Origin: Myoxocephalus aenaeus
Taxonomy: Eukaryota > Chordata > Actinopteri > Perciformes > Cottidae
Direction: 5' to 3'
Length of the DNA stretch: 64,000 nt
Assembly: GCA_038501785.1 (NCBI GenBank)
Contig: JBAMJR010000031.1
Location: 14,499,501 to 14,563,500, forward strand
Both the position numbers and the translations under genes were made by a program. The notes beneath the pieces are model-generated. The model ran no database searches. It was given only the letters and a program-made list of their open reading frames with translations, and was not told the origin of the DNA. This document shows, one piece after another, positions 19,856 through 31,301 of this stretch; position 1 is the stretch's first letter; each line of letters begins with the position of its first letter.

Positions 19856-21182
19856 AATATAAATCCTTATATTCTGTAGATATTCTTCATTGCATTACTC
19901 TTCAGGTCTATTAAAGTTCAGGTTAGCGAGGTCAGTATAACACAGCTATGCAGCTGTTGTGTCTATGAAATAGGGCTGCAACTAACGATTATTTTAATAA
20001 TCGATTAATCGGTTGATTATTTTTTCGATTAATCGATGAATCGGATAAAAAAACAAAAAGGCATTCATTTCCAACCCTTTATTCAAAAACAGAAGTGACA
20101 GTGCAAAACATCTTCAGAAAGCACAAACAGGTTCCTTCAACATCCCTGAGCTGTTAATTAAAAAAGATTAATAAAAATGGACTAACACAAAAAACATTTT
20201 ACATCTGTAAACCATACATGTGTATGTTTTTGTGTTAGCTCAAATACGAGCCCTTTTTACTGTAATTAATCTCCTTGGAGCAGAGGCTGCATTTAGCATG
20301 CCCTGCTTTATCAATATGTATGAAACACTGGGACAGTGGGACGCTGTACTGCTCGTCTCACGCCTGTTTTCACCTGCACCTTCCTTACACTCTTTCATTC
20401 ACATCATCTGATCAATATCTGGGCCTCTTATGACCACGACGCCAAACTACGTGATTTGCTTCATTCTACTTTGAGTTAAAAAAAAAAAAAACCTGCAGCC
20501 AGATCCGCCGGTGTGCCGGTTTAACGTTAACGGGTGACTGGTGAACTGAACCAGACCGGGGGGTTACGGCATGTTTCATCACGTTACGTTTTTTTTTACA
20601 AGCAAGACTGAACTGTAACGGAACATAAAGTAACTTTAACGACAATACACAACCCAAACACGTTAGCTAACGCGATAGCGAGCTGACTAGCTTCCATTAA
20701 AAACAAGTTTGAGGGAAATGAGACGCTGGAGACATCTTAACGCTGATTGGCCAAGACTCGAGACGTCAAAGATCTTCTATTTCTAAGCGTGTGTCAGTGT
20801 CTCACTCCAATCTCAGAAACGCTGCCGGCCAGTTGCTCTGCTCCGCTCTTTTTTTTCTCCGCGACTTATTGCCCGGCATAATAATCGCGCGACACAACGA
20901 ATCGATAATGAAATTCGTTGCCAACACTTTTGATAATCGATTTTTATCGATTTTATCGATTCGTTGTTGCAGCCCTACTATGAAATGTCCAGTTCTCAAG
21001 GGAAGTTAGTCACACGCCTGCGCACTTCAACACCCACAACTGTTTATCAGTATATTGACATTTTGGAAGCAGACTGGTCGTTGCACGTTCCAGTCTTGTG
21101 AGAAAAGATGAGAACACGGGATTCTCGAAGTTGTTGAACTGAGTTCTTCCAGGCATCCAAAAATTGACACACGCTATCAGTA
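19856..21182. other. insertion splitting the LINE, with a nested hAT element
   Basis: The LINE reading VNMALQ stops at 21183 and resumes as ILQHLDSPGTYARIL near 19850, so all of 19856-21182 is inserted. The outer 115 bp (left) and about 200 bp (right) are not recognised; the middle is the hAT element at 19971-20977. No clear target duplication was found for the outer unit. Confidence 0.65.
19971..20977. mobile_element. 1.0-kb hAT element with 8-bp target duplication
   Basis: Starts TAGGGCTGCAACTAACGATT and ends ATTCGTTGTTGCAGCCCTA; CTATGAAA flanks both sides (19963-19970 and 20978-20985). Subterminal ATAATCGATTAATCG repeats are present. No transposase coding was recognised inside, so it is non-autonomous. 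Confidence 0.88.
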
Positions 21183-21300
21183 TTGGAGGGCCATGTTGAC
21201 AGCATCGTCTACAGACCTGTTGGCAAACTGCAGGGGGTCCAGGAGTGGGTCAGTGAGGGTTTTGAGGTGGGACAGGACCAGGCGTTCAAAGGACTTCATG
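21183..21300 (-). mobile_element. L2/CR1-type LINE, 5'-most surviving part (part 3 of 3)
   Basis: The minus strand encodes MKSFERLVLSHLKTLTDPLL, DPLQFANRSVDDAVNMALQ, the segment just upstream of the VDFSSAF motif in this LINE. The copy is truncated at about 21300. Confidence 0.8.
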
Positions 21301-22059
21301 CAATTAGATGACTACTTTGTCCATGCACACTGAAAATCACACATTTAAGTAGCTAAAATCCATCCGCTTCATGACCAATTGTACATCAACTTTCCCCACT
21401 GGAGGGCAACAACAACAATATTCTCATCTGCTGTGAAGTTTCTCTTTAAAGTCGTATTCAAAACCCTAAAACAGCTCGATACATGTCTCACTCTCTGTGG
21501 GGTGACCGCAGTGGAGGAATGCAGCTAAGTGCACTGACTCATGTACTGTTTGAAGGAGCAGTGTGAGGGATTTAGTGACATCCAGTGGTGAAGTAGCAGA
21601 TTTCATCCAACTTAACATCCCTCCACTCACGCCTCCCTTTGTGAAAGTCTCTGGCCCAATGCCAATCTCCACTTTATGGACTCAAGGACTTTGAGACACA
21701 TCGTCGAGTGGTTCAGGGCTCTCTGGCAGACTCTATGACAATTCATTGCAATGTGACGTTTAACACGGAGTTATCAATGGAAGAATGGAGACGTAAAAAA
21801 AAAGGTTGATTAATATAATGGAGTGATGTCTGAGCAGAGAAGTCTCCCTATGTGTTGTAATCAGAGCTTCTACACTGCTCTCACACTGCAGCCACAGATA
21901 ACGCCGTCAGCCGTCCCAACCCGCTAGTTCTTCCTCAGGTGAACACTTTCAGCTCCGTCAGCACTGTTGTCTTTGTTTTCACTGTTAGCCTTTAGCCTTT
22001 GCAGTATTGAGAGCCATAGAACGGCAATAGATATGCTCAGAATTTCTAATTTAGCACCT
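21301..22059. other. spacer with a short interspersed repeat
   Basis: 21553-21665 (GTGAGGGATTTAGTGACATCC, CAGTGGTGAAG, CTCCCTTTG) is also present at 61864-61970 and is a common fish repeat. No gene was recognised. Confidence 0.5.
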
Positions 22060-22235
22060 GTAGTGTGTTTCTTTACTCTAAAACGTACTACTCATACTTT
22101 TTACTTGACTACATTTAACTGACAGCTATAGTTACTTTTCAGATCAATATTTCATCAGCAAACATATTATAAGTTTATGAAATATGTATTGTTTTATATT
22201 TGAAACAATACCCAGCAGTATAGAGTTGTTCAATT
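22060..22235. mobile_element. interspersed hAT-derived repeat fragment
   Basis: Contains ACTCATACTTTTTACTTGACTACATTTAACTGACAGC-like blocks and AGTTACTTTTCAGATCAA, as in the copies at 11483 and 61703. Confidence 0.5.
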
Positions 22236-22968
22236 TAGCTTGTCCGTGACAACATTCAGAAACTTCTTGGACGGTAACGAATCAGGAATACAATTCCAGT
22301 AAGTATATAAAAAAAAAACTTGAAAATAACCATTTTCCACAATGAGTACTTTTACTTTTTATATTTTAAGCACAATTCAGTGCAAATACTTAAGCATGTC
22401 CCTTTGAATGCAGGTCATTCTGGCATTCTGGCATTGCTACTTTTAAAAGATGCGAGTAAGCTGATTGCTAATGTGCACATGCAGGTTAGTACTTCGACTC
22501 GAATAGACTACACTGTTCGTGTGCTCCAACAGCAGAACCAGACAGCCAGTCTATCCTCCGCATTATTACGGCGTCCTTGTTCTGCATTTGACCCCAAATG
22601 GAGCTCTCGTTCCATGCAACACTTAACCCAAGCTCTCCCCCAGGAACTCTGAATACACGAACGGAGCCCCTGCCCTGACGGTTAAGGTAGCTGATGTGAA
22701 CAGCTGTGTGTGTTTTCACTTGCTGGAGAGAACCAGAGCTGTCAGAAAGAGAAAGAGAGGAGGGGTGATGAATGAATATTTGATTGGCTTCTCTCCGGCC
22801 CTGAGCGCTGTAATATTGATGCGGTCCAGAGGCCTTGATGCTCATCTCTCTCTGGCTCCCGGGTACTTTAACACACTGCTAGCATACCTGAGCTCTCCCT
22901 GACCTCCCAGTAGAGAAAACCAGTGTGGTGTGAATACGATACTGTGTCTCCATGTGTGCATCCAGTCA
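22236..22968. other. spacer, nothing recognised
   Basis: Several overlapping open frames on both strands (22320-22902) lack any family motif or splice support. Confidence 0.4.
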
Positions 22969-23470
22969 ACGTATCCTCATGTAACTGTTCTTTATGATAT
23001 CCTATGAAAAGTTGCATCTCATTTTTTCGTGCATTTTCCTACGAAAGCCTGCAACGAGTGTTCAGGTTGTTACATTCATACAGTCTTTTCAATATAAACA
23101 TCTGTCACAGGAAACTCAGTTAGGTTGAGGCAACCAAACTACTTAAGGGTGAGTTTAGTACCAGAGAAGTGCTGCTACTGAAGTTACGTGACAAAATCAT
23201 CAATGTTGACTTCTTGTTTCACACGGGGAACAAACTGTTTGAAAGATCGCCGTTGGTTTGATGAACGAGTTCAGGCCATTAGGGGACCTTTAAACCTGTG
23301 GTGGGAGCTGCACGTCCAATCTGCCCGTGACTCGCTCTTCCAGGACGGGAGGTGAAGGTGAGGAGACGGTTATCGTTCAAGCCCAGTGAACAGGATTTAG
23401 TATCCCATCGTATCTCATTTCGTCTGGAGCTAACTGAAATCCTTGAACTCTTCTGTCAATCTGATCCCAA
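22969..23470 (+). repeat. R450 interspersed repeat, copy 1
   Basis: Carries the family blocks in order: CAACGTATCCTCATG, GATATCCTATGAAAAG, GCATTTTCCTACGAAAG, CAGTCTTTTCAATATAAAC, CACAGGAAACTCAGTTAGGTT and GACTTCTTGTTTCAC. The right limit is approximate. Confidence 0.75.
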
Positions 23471-24111
23471 GTGACGTATAAGTAGCACATTGACTTTTTA
23501 AGGACAGTACGTGTGTTATTGGGACACATTTTAGACTTTTCACGTGTCATTAAAACGTCACATCGTTACCGTGAAAAAAACCTGCTACAAACTGTAACTT
23601 TGTCGACTTGCAGAAATATCTTTTAAATTGACAATATCATTTGTGTAATTTATGTGCAAAGTTAAATCAAAATAATGAATACACGTTTGAAATATGAGTT
23701 ATACACATACATAAAACACTGATTAATTAATATAATAAGATTACATGGAACTAACACATGTGGCTACCCACAACATATGACATATAAAATAAAAATAATT
23801 TAAAAAGAAAATGTTTACCCTTCATTCGCCGAAAAATTAGTGTGGGCTGTAGTAAAAGAAAGGAAGAGAGAGAGAAAGAGGGAGGGAGCATCTTTCGGGA
23901 TTACTGCCATATTCATGGAGGATCATAGTTTATTCTTTTTAAACATGGCTGAATTATTCAACAGTTTTTGCTCCAGAAATGGTTAATTTTTTAAAAAGAA
24001 GAGCACTGGGACATGTAAACCAAGGCCAGCGACGAAGCCCTCTCTTAGGTTTAGCTTAGTAACTTTGAAGAAAAATACAAACGCTTGCTGAAAAGGCAAC
24101 TAGCATACACG
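23471..24111. other. AT-rich spacer, nothing recognised
   Basis: No coding or repeat family was recognised. A short purine-rich run (GGAAGAGAGAGAGAAAGAGGG) lies at about 23860. Confidence 0.4.
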
Positions 24112-24133
24112 CGCACACACACACACACACACA

Positions 24134-24167
<34 letters not shown>

Positions 24168-24274
24168 AAAGCAGAGGAATATCTCACCAACAACCAAATA
24201 CATTGTTTCATCTGAACAAATGAGCCGAGTTTGTTCCTCAATTAGAAATAATCTGTGTTTGTATGTGTGAGTAC

Positions 24275-24332
<58 letters not shown>

Positions 24333-24437
24333 CAGCTTGTCAGACAGATGTGTAAAAAAAAAAAACAGTCTGACAGGAATGAAACAAGCAGCGCTACCTG
24401 ACGACACTGTGATCTGCAAGACACCTGGAGGTGCCTG

Positions 24438-24500
<63 letters not shown>

Positions 24501-24771
24501 AATGATCCCTCAAGGAAGGAAGCCTCATTTGTTTCACCATGGAGACGGAGGAGGTGGAAAAATTGCACTTGGCCCTTGGAGGATGCTCACGTGTGGAACA
24601 AGGAAACCTATCCACCCCCCCCCCCCCTCACACACACACACACACTGATTTGTCACTTTGCTGTTTGCTTTAAAATGTAGCTAAACTGAACGTTATTAAA
24701 TTGTGAGACATAAAAGGTATGTGCATTTTTACTTAACATGCATCGACCCACCTGCAAACACACACACATTT

Positions 24772-24861
<90 letters not shown>

Positions 24862-25015
24862 GCCTCAGGGCTTGCTGTTAATGTTCAACCCCTCATCATC
24901 ATTAAGCTCACAGGAGGCCATGAATATCTGCTGTCCCTCCTGATGTCAGTCATGAAATTCATCTTGTTCTTTACCACCACCCGCCCCCCACACACACACA
25001 CACACACACACACAC
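24112..25015. repeat. cluster of five (CA)n/(GT)n microsatellites
   Basis: (CA)n at 24112-24165, (GT)n at 24277-24329, (CA)n at 24438-24500, (CA)n at 24773-24858 and (CA)n at 24989-25015, on the plus strand. The second is inverted relative to the rest. Open frames of repeated Cys-Val or Thr-His here are artefacts. Confidence 0.95.
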
Positions 25016-25975
25016 TACTGTCCGGACTGACAGCTCCTCTGGACGGTTGGGTTTGTGTCACCAGCTGTCTTGAATGCATTGGCCACCCAAACTGGACCGC
25101 CCCGCCTCGCCTCAGTCCCCTGGCGAGCTGCACATCATTAACCGCCATCTTGGCCCCGACGCTTGCTGCGTCCCACAGAACCAGAGGGAGGCCGCGGACA
25201 GTGTGTTGCTGTGATTTACGTCGATGAATGCAGACTGGGGAGGAAGTTTCAGAGGGAGAAGTGAGTCATTATTCTTGTTCTGGCTGTGAAGCGCCGAATG
25301 AAATAGCATAAGCCTACAAACACGGTCAATTATTGTCAATAAACATGTGATAGGACACAAAATGATTCACCGTGTATTCAGTTCATGCAGACTTAAAAAG
25401 AAGCACTTTGGTCCAGACTGAATTATCTCAACAATTATTGGATGATTTCTTTAAAACTTGACCCAGTTGGTCATGTGAGCAACGTCACATCGCTGTATGA
25501 AACACACAGGCATCGTTACTTCAGTCAGAGACGTCCCGAGTTTGGGGTTTGTCTTTCTAATAACATATTATCCTATTATGTCTTATACTTCAACAGCTTT
25601 ACGACAAAATGCTACTTTCGACTTTCGACGTGCAAAAAAAAAGTGATCTTTTAAATTGACAAACATCATACGTTTAAACTAGTAGCTGAATGAAGCTCTC
25701 CGGGGCTTTTTGAAGAGGCGACTTTCTGACCCGGCGCACGCCTCTGCTGCAGTATGCGAGCACTCGATTAAGCAAGGTGCCTCTCGTATAGAGGCGAAGC
25801 CCCGCCTCTTCCGTTGGACCACCATGGGATCTTATTTTGGAAATAAACAGTAGTCAACGGCAAGAGACCAGACATTATTTTATTCCATTTGAATTGTGGC
25901 ATGAATTAAACGTTGTTATGAAGGCTGAGCTAATGCAGCATCCGGTCATGTTGTTGTGCTTCCCTCCGGAACTGT

Positions 25976-26019
<44 letters not shown>

Positions 26020-26527
26020 TGTGTCAGTGAAGACGAGCAGAGGAAGGGAGGAGGGTTATTATCGTACATTAAGAGAGGGATTATAGCATACTGACCATGC
26101 TGACATCAACATGTTAGCTAATTGACAAGGGGGGATATACACCCTGTTTACTAAATCCTCTTTGGACTCAGACGGAATAAAACACTCAGAGACACACAGA
26201 CACGTACACACAAGTGAGGACTATACAGGAGTTCTTGAAAAGTTGTACATGACCCACAGCTGTCTGATCAAAACCTGAGACGGGTCACCTGCAAAAGATG
26301 GACCTCAATGGAGCCAAACCCGTCGCCATTTGTGTCAAGAGAACTACAAAGTTTTACTCGACCAGGTAGTATGGAGGCCGAGTCGAGACCAAGACCACAC
26401 CAGCCTGGAACATGCAAACCATAGTCACTTCTCAATTTGACCTGAAAGCGCCACATTCCCACAAAACACCCACTGAAAGGAAATGGAGATTCCTCTTCAT
26501 GCACCTCGTTCACTGCTACATATACTA
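25016..26527. other. spacer; one GC-richer unknown repeat-like block
   Basis: 25690-25975 (CTCTCCGGGGC to TCCCTCCGGAAC) has the look of an interspersed repeat but I cannot name it. (GT)n at 25980-26010. No gene was recognised. Confidence 0.4.
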
Positions 26528-26788
26528 CCGTAAAAGTCGGGTTACAAGCCGCTCCTATCTCCGGTCAGTGTCCCCGCTGTAGCAAGCTAGTAGCAGCGCT
26601 GCTACTAGCTACTCCCCGTGTCCCCTCCGCCCGAGTCGGGTGTCGACTGGTCCCGCTACCTTCGGTGGTTGTTGGGGAGCTAGCGGAGCGCTAGCAGGAG
26701 AGCTAGCTGGAGCGCTAGCTATCTACAGCGGGGAGCTAACGGGGACACTGACCGAAGGTAGTAGTGGCTTGTAACCCGACTTTTACGG
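26528..26788. mobile_element. 261-bp foldback MITE with TA duplication, copy A
   Basis: Ends CCGTAAAAGTCGGGTTACAA and its inverse complement, flanked by TA on each side (26526-26527 and 26789-26790). The interior is GC-rich and largely self-complementary, with GCTAGC motifs and CAGTGTCCCC against GGGGACACTG. Same family as 48271-48566. No coding capacity. Confidence 0.88.
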
Positions 26789-26793
26789 TATAT

Positions 26794-26832
26794 GTCAACG
26801 TATCCTCATACATATGATATCTTACTCACATA
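26794..26832 (+). repeat. R450 repeat, head fragment
   Basis: TCAACGTATCCTCATACATATGATATC-type head block, only a few bases right of the MITE. Confidence 0.6.
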
Positions 26833-27039
26833 CATACGTGCTCACGTTAGTGTGGCTGTGCGGCTGTGAAGGCCTTGACCTGCATGTAGCTCAATAAATA
26901 ACTTTGATGGGTCATTTGTGTGGAGCAACAGGTCGACAGTGGATTCGTGGGTCACGTGTTCGAGGCCAAGGCTCAAAGCAGCTGTGACGCCGCTCCAGAA
27001 TGACTCATGTAAAATTCATAGATAATTTCAACCGAAGTG

Positions 27040-28000
27040 ACGACCCTCTTCTCCGCCCCGTCCTTCATATCCTGGTCTGCCGTTTGCCTTGTTCCCTCTC
27101 TTTGATTCCTCTTTTGTTCCATCTTCCCTTGCTTCTCCTTTTTTGGCTTCCTCTCCTACTCTCTTTTCCTCCCTCTTTGTTTTCTCCCCTATCATTTACT
27201 TGTATCCTCCCTTGTCTCCCCCCTTTCTTCTTTGTTTTTGTCACCCTGCCTCCTTTCCTCCGCTTGTCTGAGTGTTTCTCCTCCTTTTCTTGTTTCCTAT
27301 TTTTGCTTCGCCCCATTTCCCGCCTCCTCATTTCCTCTGTGCATTAAATTGATCTGCTATCCTCTACTTGTTGTCACTCTTTGCCTCCTTCCTTCTGCTT
27401 CTGTGTTTCCTCTATTGTGTCCCGTTTCCTCTGCTCTCATTTCCTTGTATCCTCCCATGTCTCCGTCCATCTCTTCCTTCTTGGTTTCTGTCACGGTGCC
27501 TCCTCTCCTCTGCTCTCATCTCCTTGTTTCTTCCCCTTTTCTTGTTTCCTTTTTTCTCCTCTCAACTTATCCCATCTCCTTATTTCCTTACTCATCTCCT
27601 CTTTGCATTTTCTTTCTCTGCTCTCCTCTCCTTGTTTCCCCTCTTTCCCTCCTTTCTTTGTTTCCTCTCATGTCTCCTCTCACCTGCCTCCTGGTTTCCA
27701 CTCCTCTCATTTCCTTGTATTCACTCTTGCCTCCTCCCCTCTCCCTTCTTTGTTTACGTCATCTCTCTTCTTTCCTCTCCTTGCTTCTTCTGCTTTTCTC
27801 CTTTTCAAATGTTTTCTACTCACTTCCTTTTTATATGTCCTCTCCTCTTATCCCAAGTACTCATTTCCTCTCTCCTCTCCTCCCTTTCTGGTTTCCGCTC
27901 ATATTTCATCTCCTTTCTCTCCTATTCTTTCTTCCATTCCTGTCTTTTCTCCTCTCCTGAAGTCCATTTCCTCTCTCCTCTCCTCTTTCCTCTCCTGTCA
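27040..28000. repeat. 0.95-kb polypyrimidine (CT-rich) tract
   Basis: The plus strand is almost entirely C and T with scattered G and few A, in loosely repeated blocks such as CTCATTTCCTTGTATCCTCC. Stop codons need purines, so all three plus frames are open for 200-250 codons and mean nothing. Mirror-symmetric stretches could adopt triplex (H-DNA) structure, which is inference. Confidence 0.93.
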
Positions 28001-28729
28001 TGCGGCACAACGGCTCGGAGGAGCGTCATAGTGGAGCATCTCCAGGCTCAGGGCTCCAGACACAACACACCCAATTCACTGTGCTGGGCCAGAGGGAGCG
28101 AGTCTGACGGAGAGAATTAACAATGAGCAACACTAACAACAATAACACCAGCGTTCTTGCTGAAGCAGGCAAACTCATTAAGGTCTTTACGAGCTGCCGT
28201 CTCATTCTTTTGAGTACTTAATCTGCTTAAAGCCACTATATGTAGAATGGATTCACGCAATATCATCTTTCAAATATCTCTGAGGGTTTTTGTCTGTGAG
28301 ACACTGCTGGTAAGATTGGTGCATTTTCTGTGTAACTTGCAGTCATTAAAGGTACCCTGTGAGGTTTTTTGACCACTAGAGGTGCTATGGAGCAGGGTTT
28401 TTACAAGTGGCTCCCCGTTTTGTCTGATTAAAGCTTAGTTTATCATCGCTATAGTGAAGCCAGCACAAGGTGTGCGCGCTAGAAAACCACATAATCACAA
28501 ACTGCGCAAAAGACTCTGCAAGTGGTCGCGATGTGAGTGTCACAAATAAACCACTGATAGAAGCACTATTAACATGCCTGAGGTTTTCTTTTCTTTTTTA
28601 AACACATTGATGTGTTGGTTATACTTGATTCCATGTGATCTGGGGCATACTGCACAAAGCTGAGAGGATGTAATCTTACTCTAAATGTTTGTAATATTTG
28701 TGTCCATGTCTGCTCTAACAAGATCTTCA
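28001..28729. other. spacer, possible decayed repeat
   Basis: 28340-28560 (CCTGTGAGGTTTTTTGACC onward) has the style of a common fish interspersed repeat, but the family was not identified. No gene was recognised. Confidence 0.35.
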
Positions 28730-29165
28730 TCACGTCAGATTTGCGTCGTAATAACGAAACGTTTCTCCTCATTTTTCATGCACTTTCCTACAAAAGTACA
28801 GCAACGCGTGTCAATTTCCGCTCGTTACATACGGTCTTTTCAAAATAAAACTTCCGTCCTCACGGGAACCTACTCAGTTATGTTCAGCCAACTAAACTAT
28901 TTCGTTAGGTTGTGGACAACATTATTGTTTGGGTTGCCGTTACTGACGTGCACAAGTTATGTGACAAATAAATCAATGCGGACTTCTCGTTTCACGAATT
29001 AACTGGTCTCCTCGACATTTGTTGGACCCATCCAGATCCTTTCCCGTTGACCCTTCGTGGGAATTTAGGCTCTTTATACTTTCTGGTTCAGAAATACGTG
29101 GATAACATCCAAAATGATTTTGTGGGATACCTACAAATTACGGCACATTATTCATAGGAATAGCC
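28730..29165 (+). repeat. R450 interspersed repeat, copy 3
   Basis: The most complete copy: CATGCACTTTCCTACAAAAG, GCAACGCGTGTCAATTTCC, GGTCTTTTCAAAATAAAACT, CAGTTATGTTCAGCCAACTA, TTATGTGACAAATAAATC, TGTTGGACCCATCC and the end block TTTTGTGGGATACCTACAAA. Confidence 0.8.
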
Positions 29166-29849
29166 ATAATGGCTAAGTAGAGGTTTTTCCATGTCACTAT
29201 CTAATAATGGTATACAATTACCCAAAAATAATCTTAAGAAAATAACTTTGAAATGTATGCAGGGGTGGGCGAATATCCCAAAACTGGGCTGTAAACAGGG
29301 AAACACTCACTTAAAGCTCATTAACCTCTGTAGTGCAGTGAAGCAGGCCTACAGTGTCTGATTAAACGCAGAATAAAGAGAAGCCCCTCTGTGATAAAGA
29401 AGCTGCAAGCAGCTGTTCAGCCTTTAAACTCAGTCGGTCTCTGGGCGGCTGCCAGTGGAGTCGCCCCCAGAGGACGTCCCAGAGCGTCTCCTCGTCTGTC
29501 TCATCTCAAGCTTCGGGAAAGAGTGATCCTTGGTCACAAATATTGATTGAACTAAACTGTTTTTAGCCCAAACTGTTAAATAGGACGCAAATCATTCAGT
29601 CAACTTTAGAGAATGGAGAATTAAAAAAGGTCCTTGATTCTTCAGTGTGTTAAGAAAATATTTGATGCAAATGTCAAAAATGATGGTGGTGATAAAAGGT
29701 TTGGCTTCGATACCTCAGGGAGAAATAAAAATAATTTGTATTGGCTGCTTATTTTTTGACCAGAAACTCAGAGCAGAAAACAATCTGTTGGTGGAAAGAT
29801 ACTGACACAACAATCCGTATGAACGCATCACCAATATATACGTTGAGAT
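29166..29849. other. spacer, nothing recognised
   Basis: No coding motif, splice-supported exon or known repeat was seen. Confidence 0.4.
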
Positions 29850-30480
29850 CATGTTCTCAACCTAAATCACCTGCTACCTGGGGAGGTAAACTAAAATCTG
29901 TCTCTAGCAGTCAAGCCAATGGGGAAGTGCCTCAAACCTGCATTCTCTCTGCTGGCCAGCAGGGGGCGACGACTCAGGTTACAAAAAATAAGTCTGGTTG
30001 TATAGTATGATAACCTAACTTCTCTCTTGATTTATCACCTCAGTGAACATTGTAAACATGAGTGTATAGTCTCCATCCAGCTAGATTTGAGTCTTCTTTA
30101 ATACAACATGAAGTTAATTTAATGTATGATTATTATGGTCACATTATAGACCATAAAGCAAGGTATGCTTTAGGGCGGGGCAACCTTTTGGTACCACGGC
30201 GTTGTCCGGTCTGGGAGTTTCCCGTATTTACCTCTTACAACTTTAACCCTTACACAGTGTTTTTTCAGTTTGTGACAGTGAATTTAACATTTATGTCACC
30301 TAAAGATGTCTTGTTCTGCACTCAATCGAACTTGGCTCCACACTCTTGTGTCACTTTGTTGCAAAAAAACAGATGACGACGGCTAAAATGCTGAATCCGA
30401 AGGTTCAAAACTATAGTCCACAAACCAATGGGTGACATCACAGTGAGGACGTCCACTTATCTTACAGTCTATGCTCTCAA
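29850..30480. repeat. common fish interspersed repeat (unnamed)
   Basis: Blocks such as GGCCAGCAGGGGGCGAC, AAGCAAGGTATGCTTTAGGG, and TGACATCACAGTGAGGACGT followed by TACAGTCTATG are familiar from many fish loci. The 89- and 104-codon open frames inside are therefore not genes. Confidence 0.55.
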
Positions 30481-31241
30481 CTCATACGAGGAAGCATAGT
30501 TTTAAAATCACATATTCAAATCTTCATTCCCAGACTGTTGCTCCACTGACTGAAAGCAAAGCTGAACAAACTTTCGTAAAACAATGTTGAACCTATGTGT
30601 TGTATATTTTCCTACAGATCTCTTTCAGTGGTTCCTTGTTTTATTGCCACCCATATGTTGCTGCTTCCTGTTTTTCACTGTGAGTTATGTGTTTGTAATT
30701 CATATTATTTAAAACAGATTATAAGATTAAACTGATCTCATCTATTAAGAGATGCAAAGGGGAAATAGGAGTTACTTTCACGTCCATCATATTTATGATG
30801 CTTACAAGTACATTGTGGTTACTTTTGAGACCAAGGCTGGTGTTTGTCTTTTGGGGGCCGATGAGATTTTCCTTTGGTAACCCACCAATCACTTCACCGC
30901 CTTGACTTTTTTAAGCCAAAAAGAAGATTCTCTTCTAGGATCTTGTTGTTTTCAGGTTGAAGCAAAAATATAAACCAACGGTGGACTGTGAGGCAAGAAA
31001 AAAAGCACTCACGACAGAAAAATCACCACAAATATAGTCAAAATATATTTTTTGAATAAATAGTGTCATGAAACATTGAAATCCTTGCCAGTACAATAAA
31101 TCAACAACCATAGTAATATAAGTATTATTATTACTACCATCTGCTGCTTTATTTATTCATTACTGTTTGTATTACTGTCTTACTGTTTTACTTATATTTA
31201 TTACTTGTTTCTTATTTTACTACTATCTCTTGCTGCTGTAA
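30481..31241. other. spacer, nothing recognised
   Basis: AT-rich, no gene or repeat recognised. Confidence 0.4.
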
Positions 31242-31301
31242 TCCTGCAATTTCCCCACTGCAGGACTAATAAAGGATTATCTTATCTTATTTTACCATTT
31301 T
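31242..31301 (+). mobile_element. LINE 3' tail
   Basis: TTTCCCCACTGCAGGACTAA followed by TAAAGGATTATCTTATCTTA is the 3' end of a fish non-LTR retrotransposon with its short tandem tail. A second copy lies at 63511-63560. Confidence 0.65.

Noticed and set aside
24051..25227. Open frames rich in Cys-Val or Thr-His
   Set aside because: Translations of (GT)n and (CA)n microsatellites; the same applies at 37819-38210, 43162-43429, 50120-50356, 51872-52247 and 56511-56891.
27232..28120. Long plus-strand open frames (216-250 codons, Ser/Leu/Phe-rich)
   Set aside because: They exist only because the polypyrimidine tract cannot encode stops; all three frames are open and no motif or splice site supports them.
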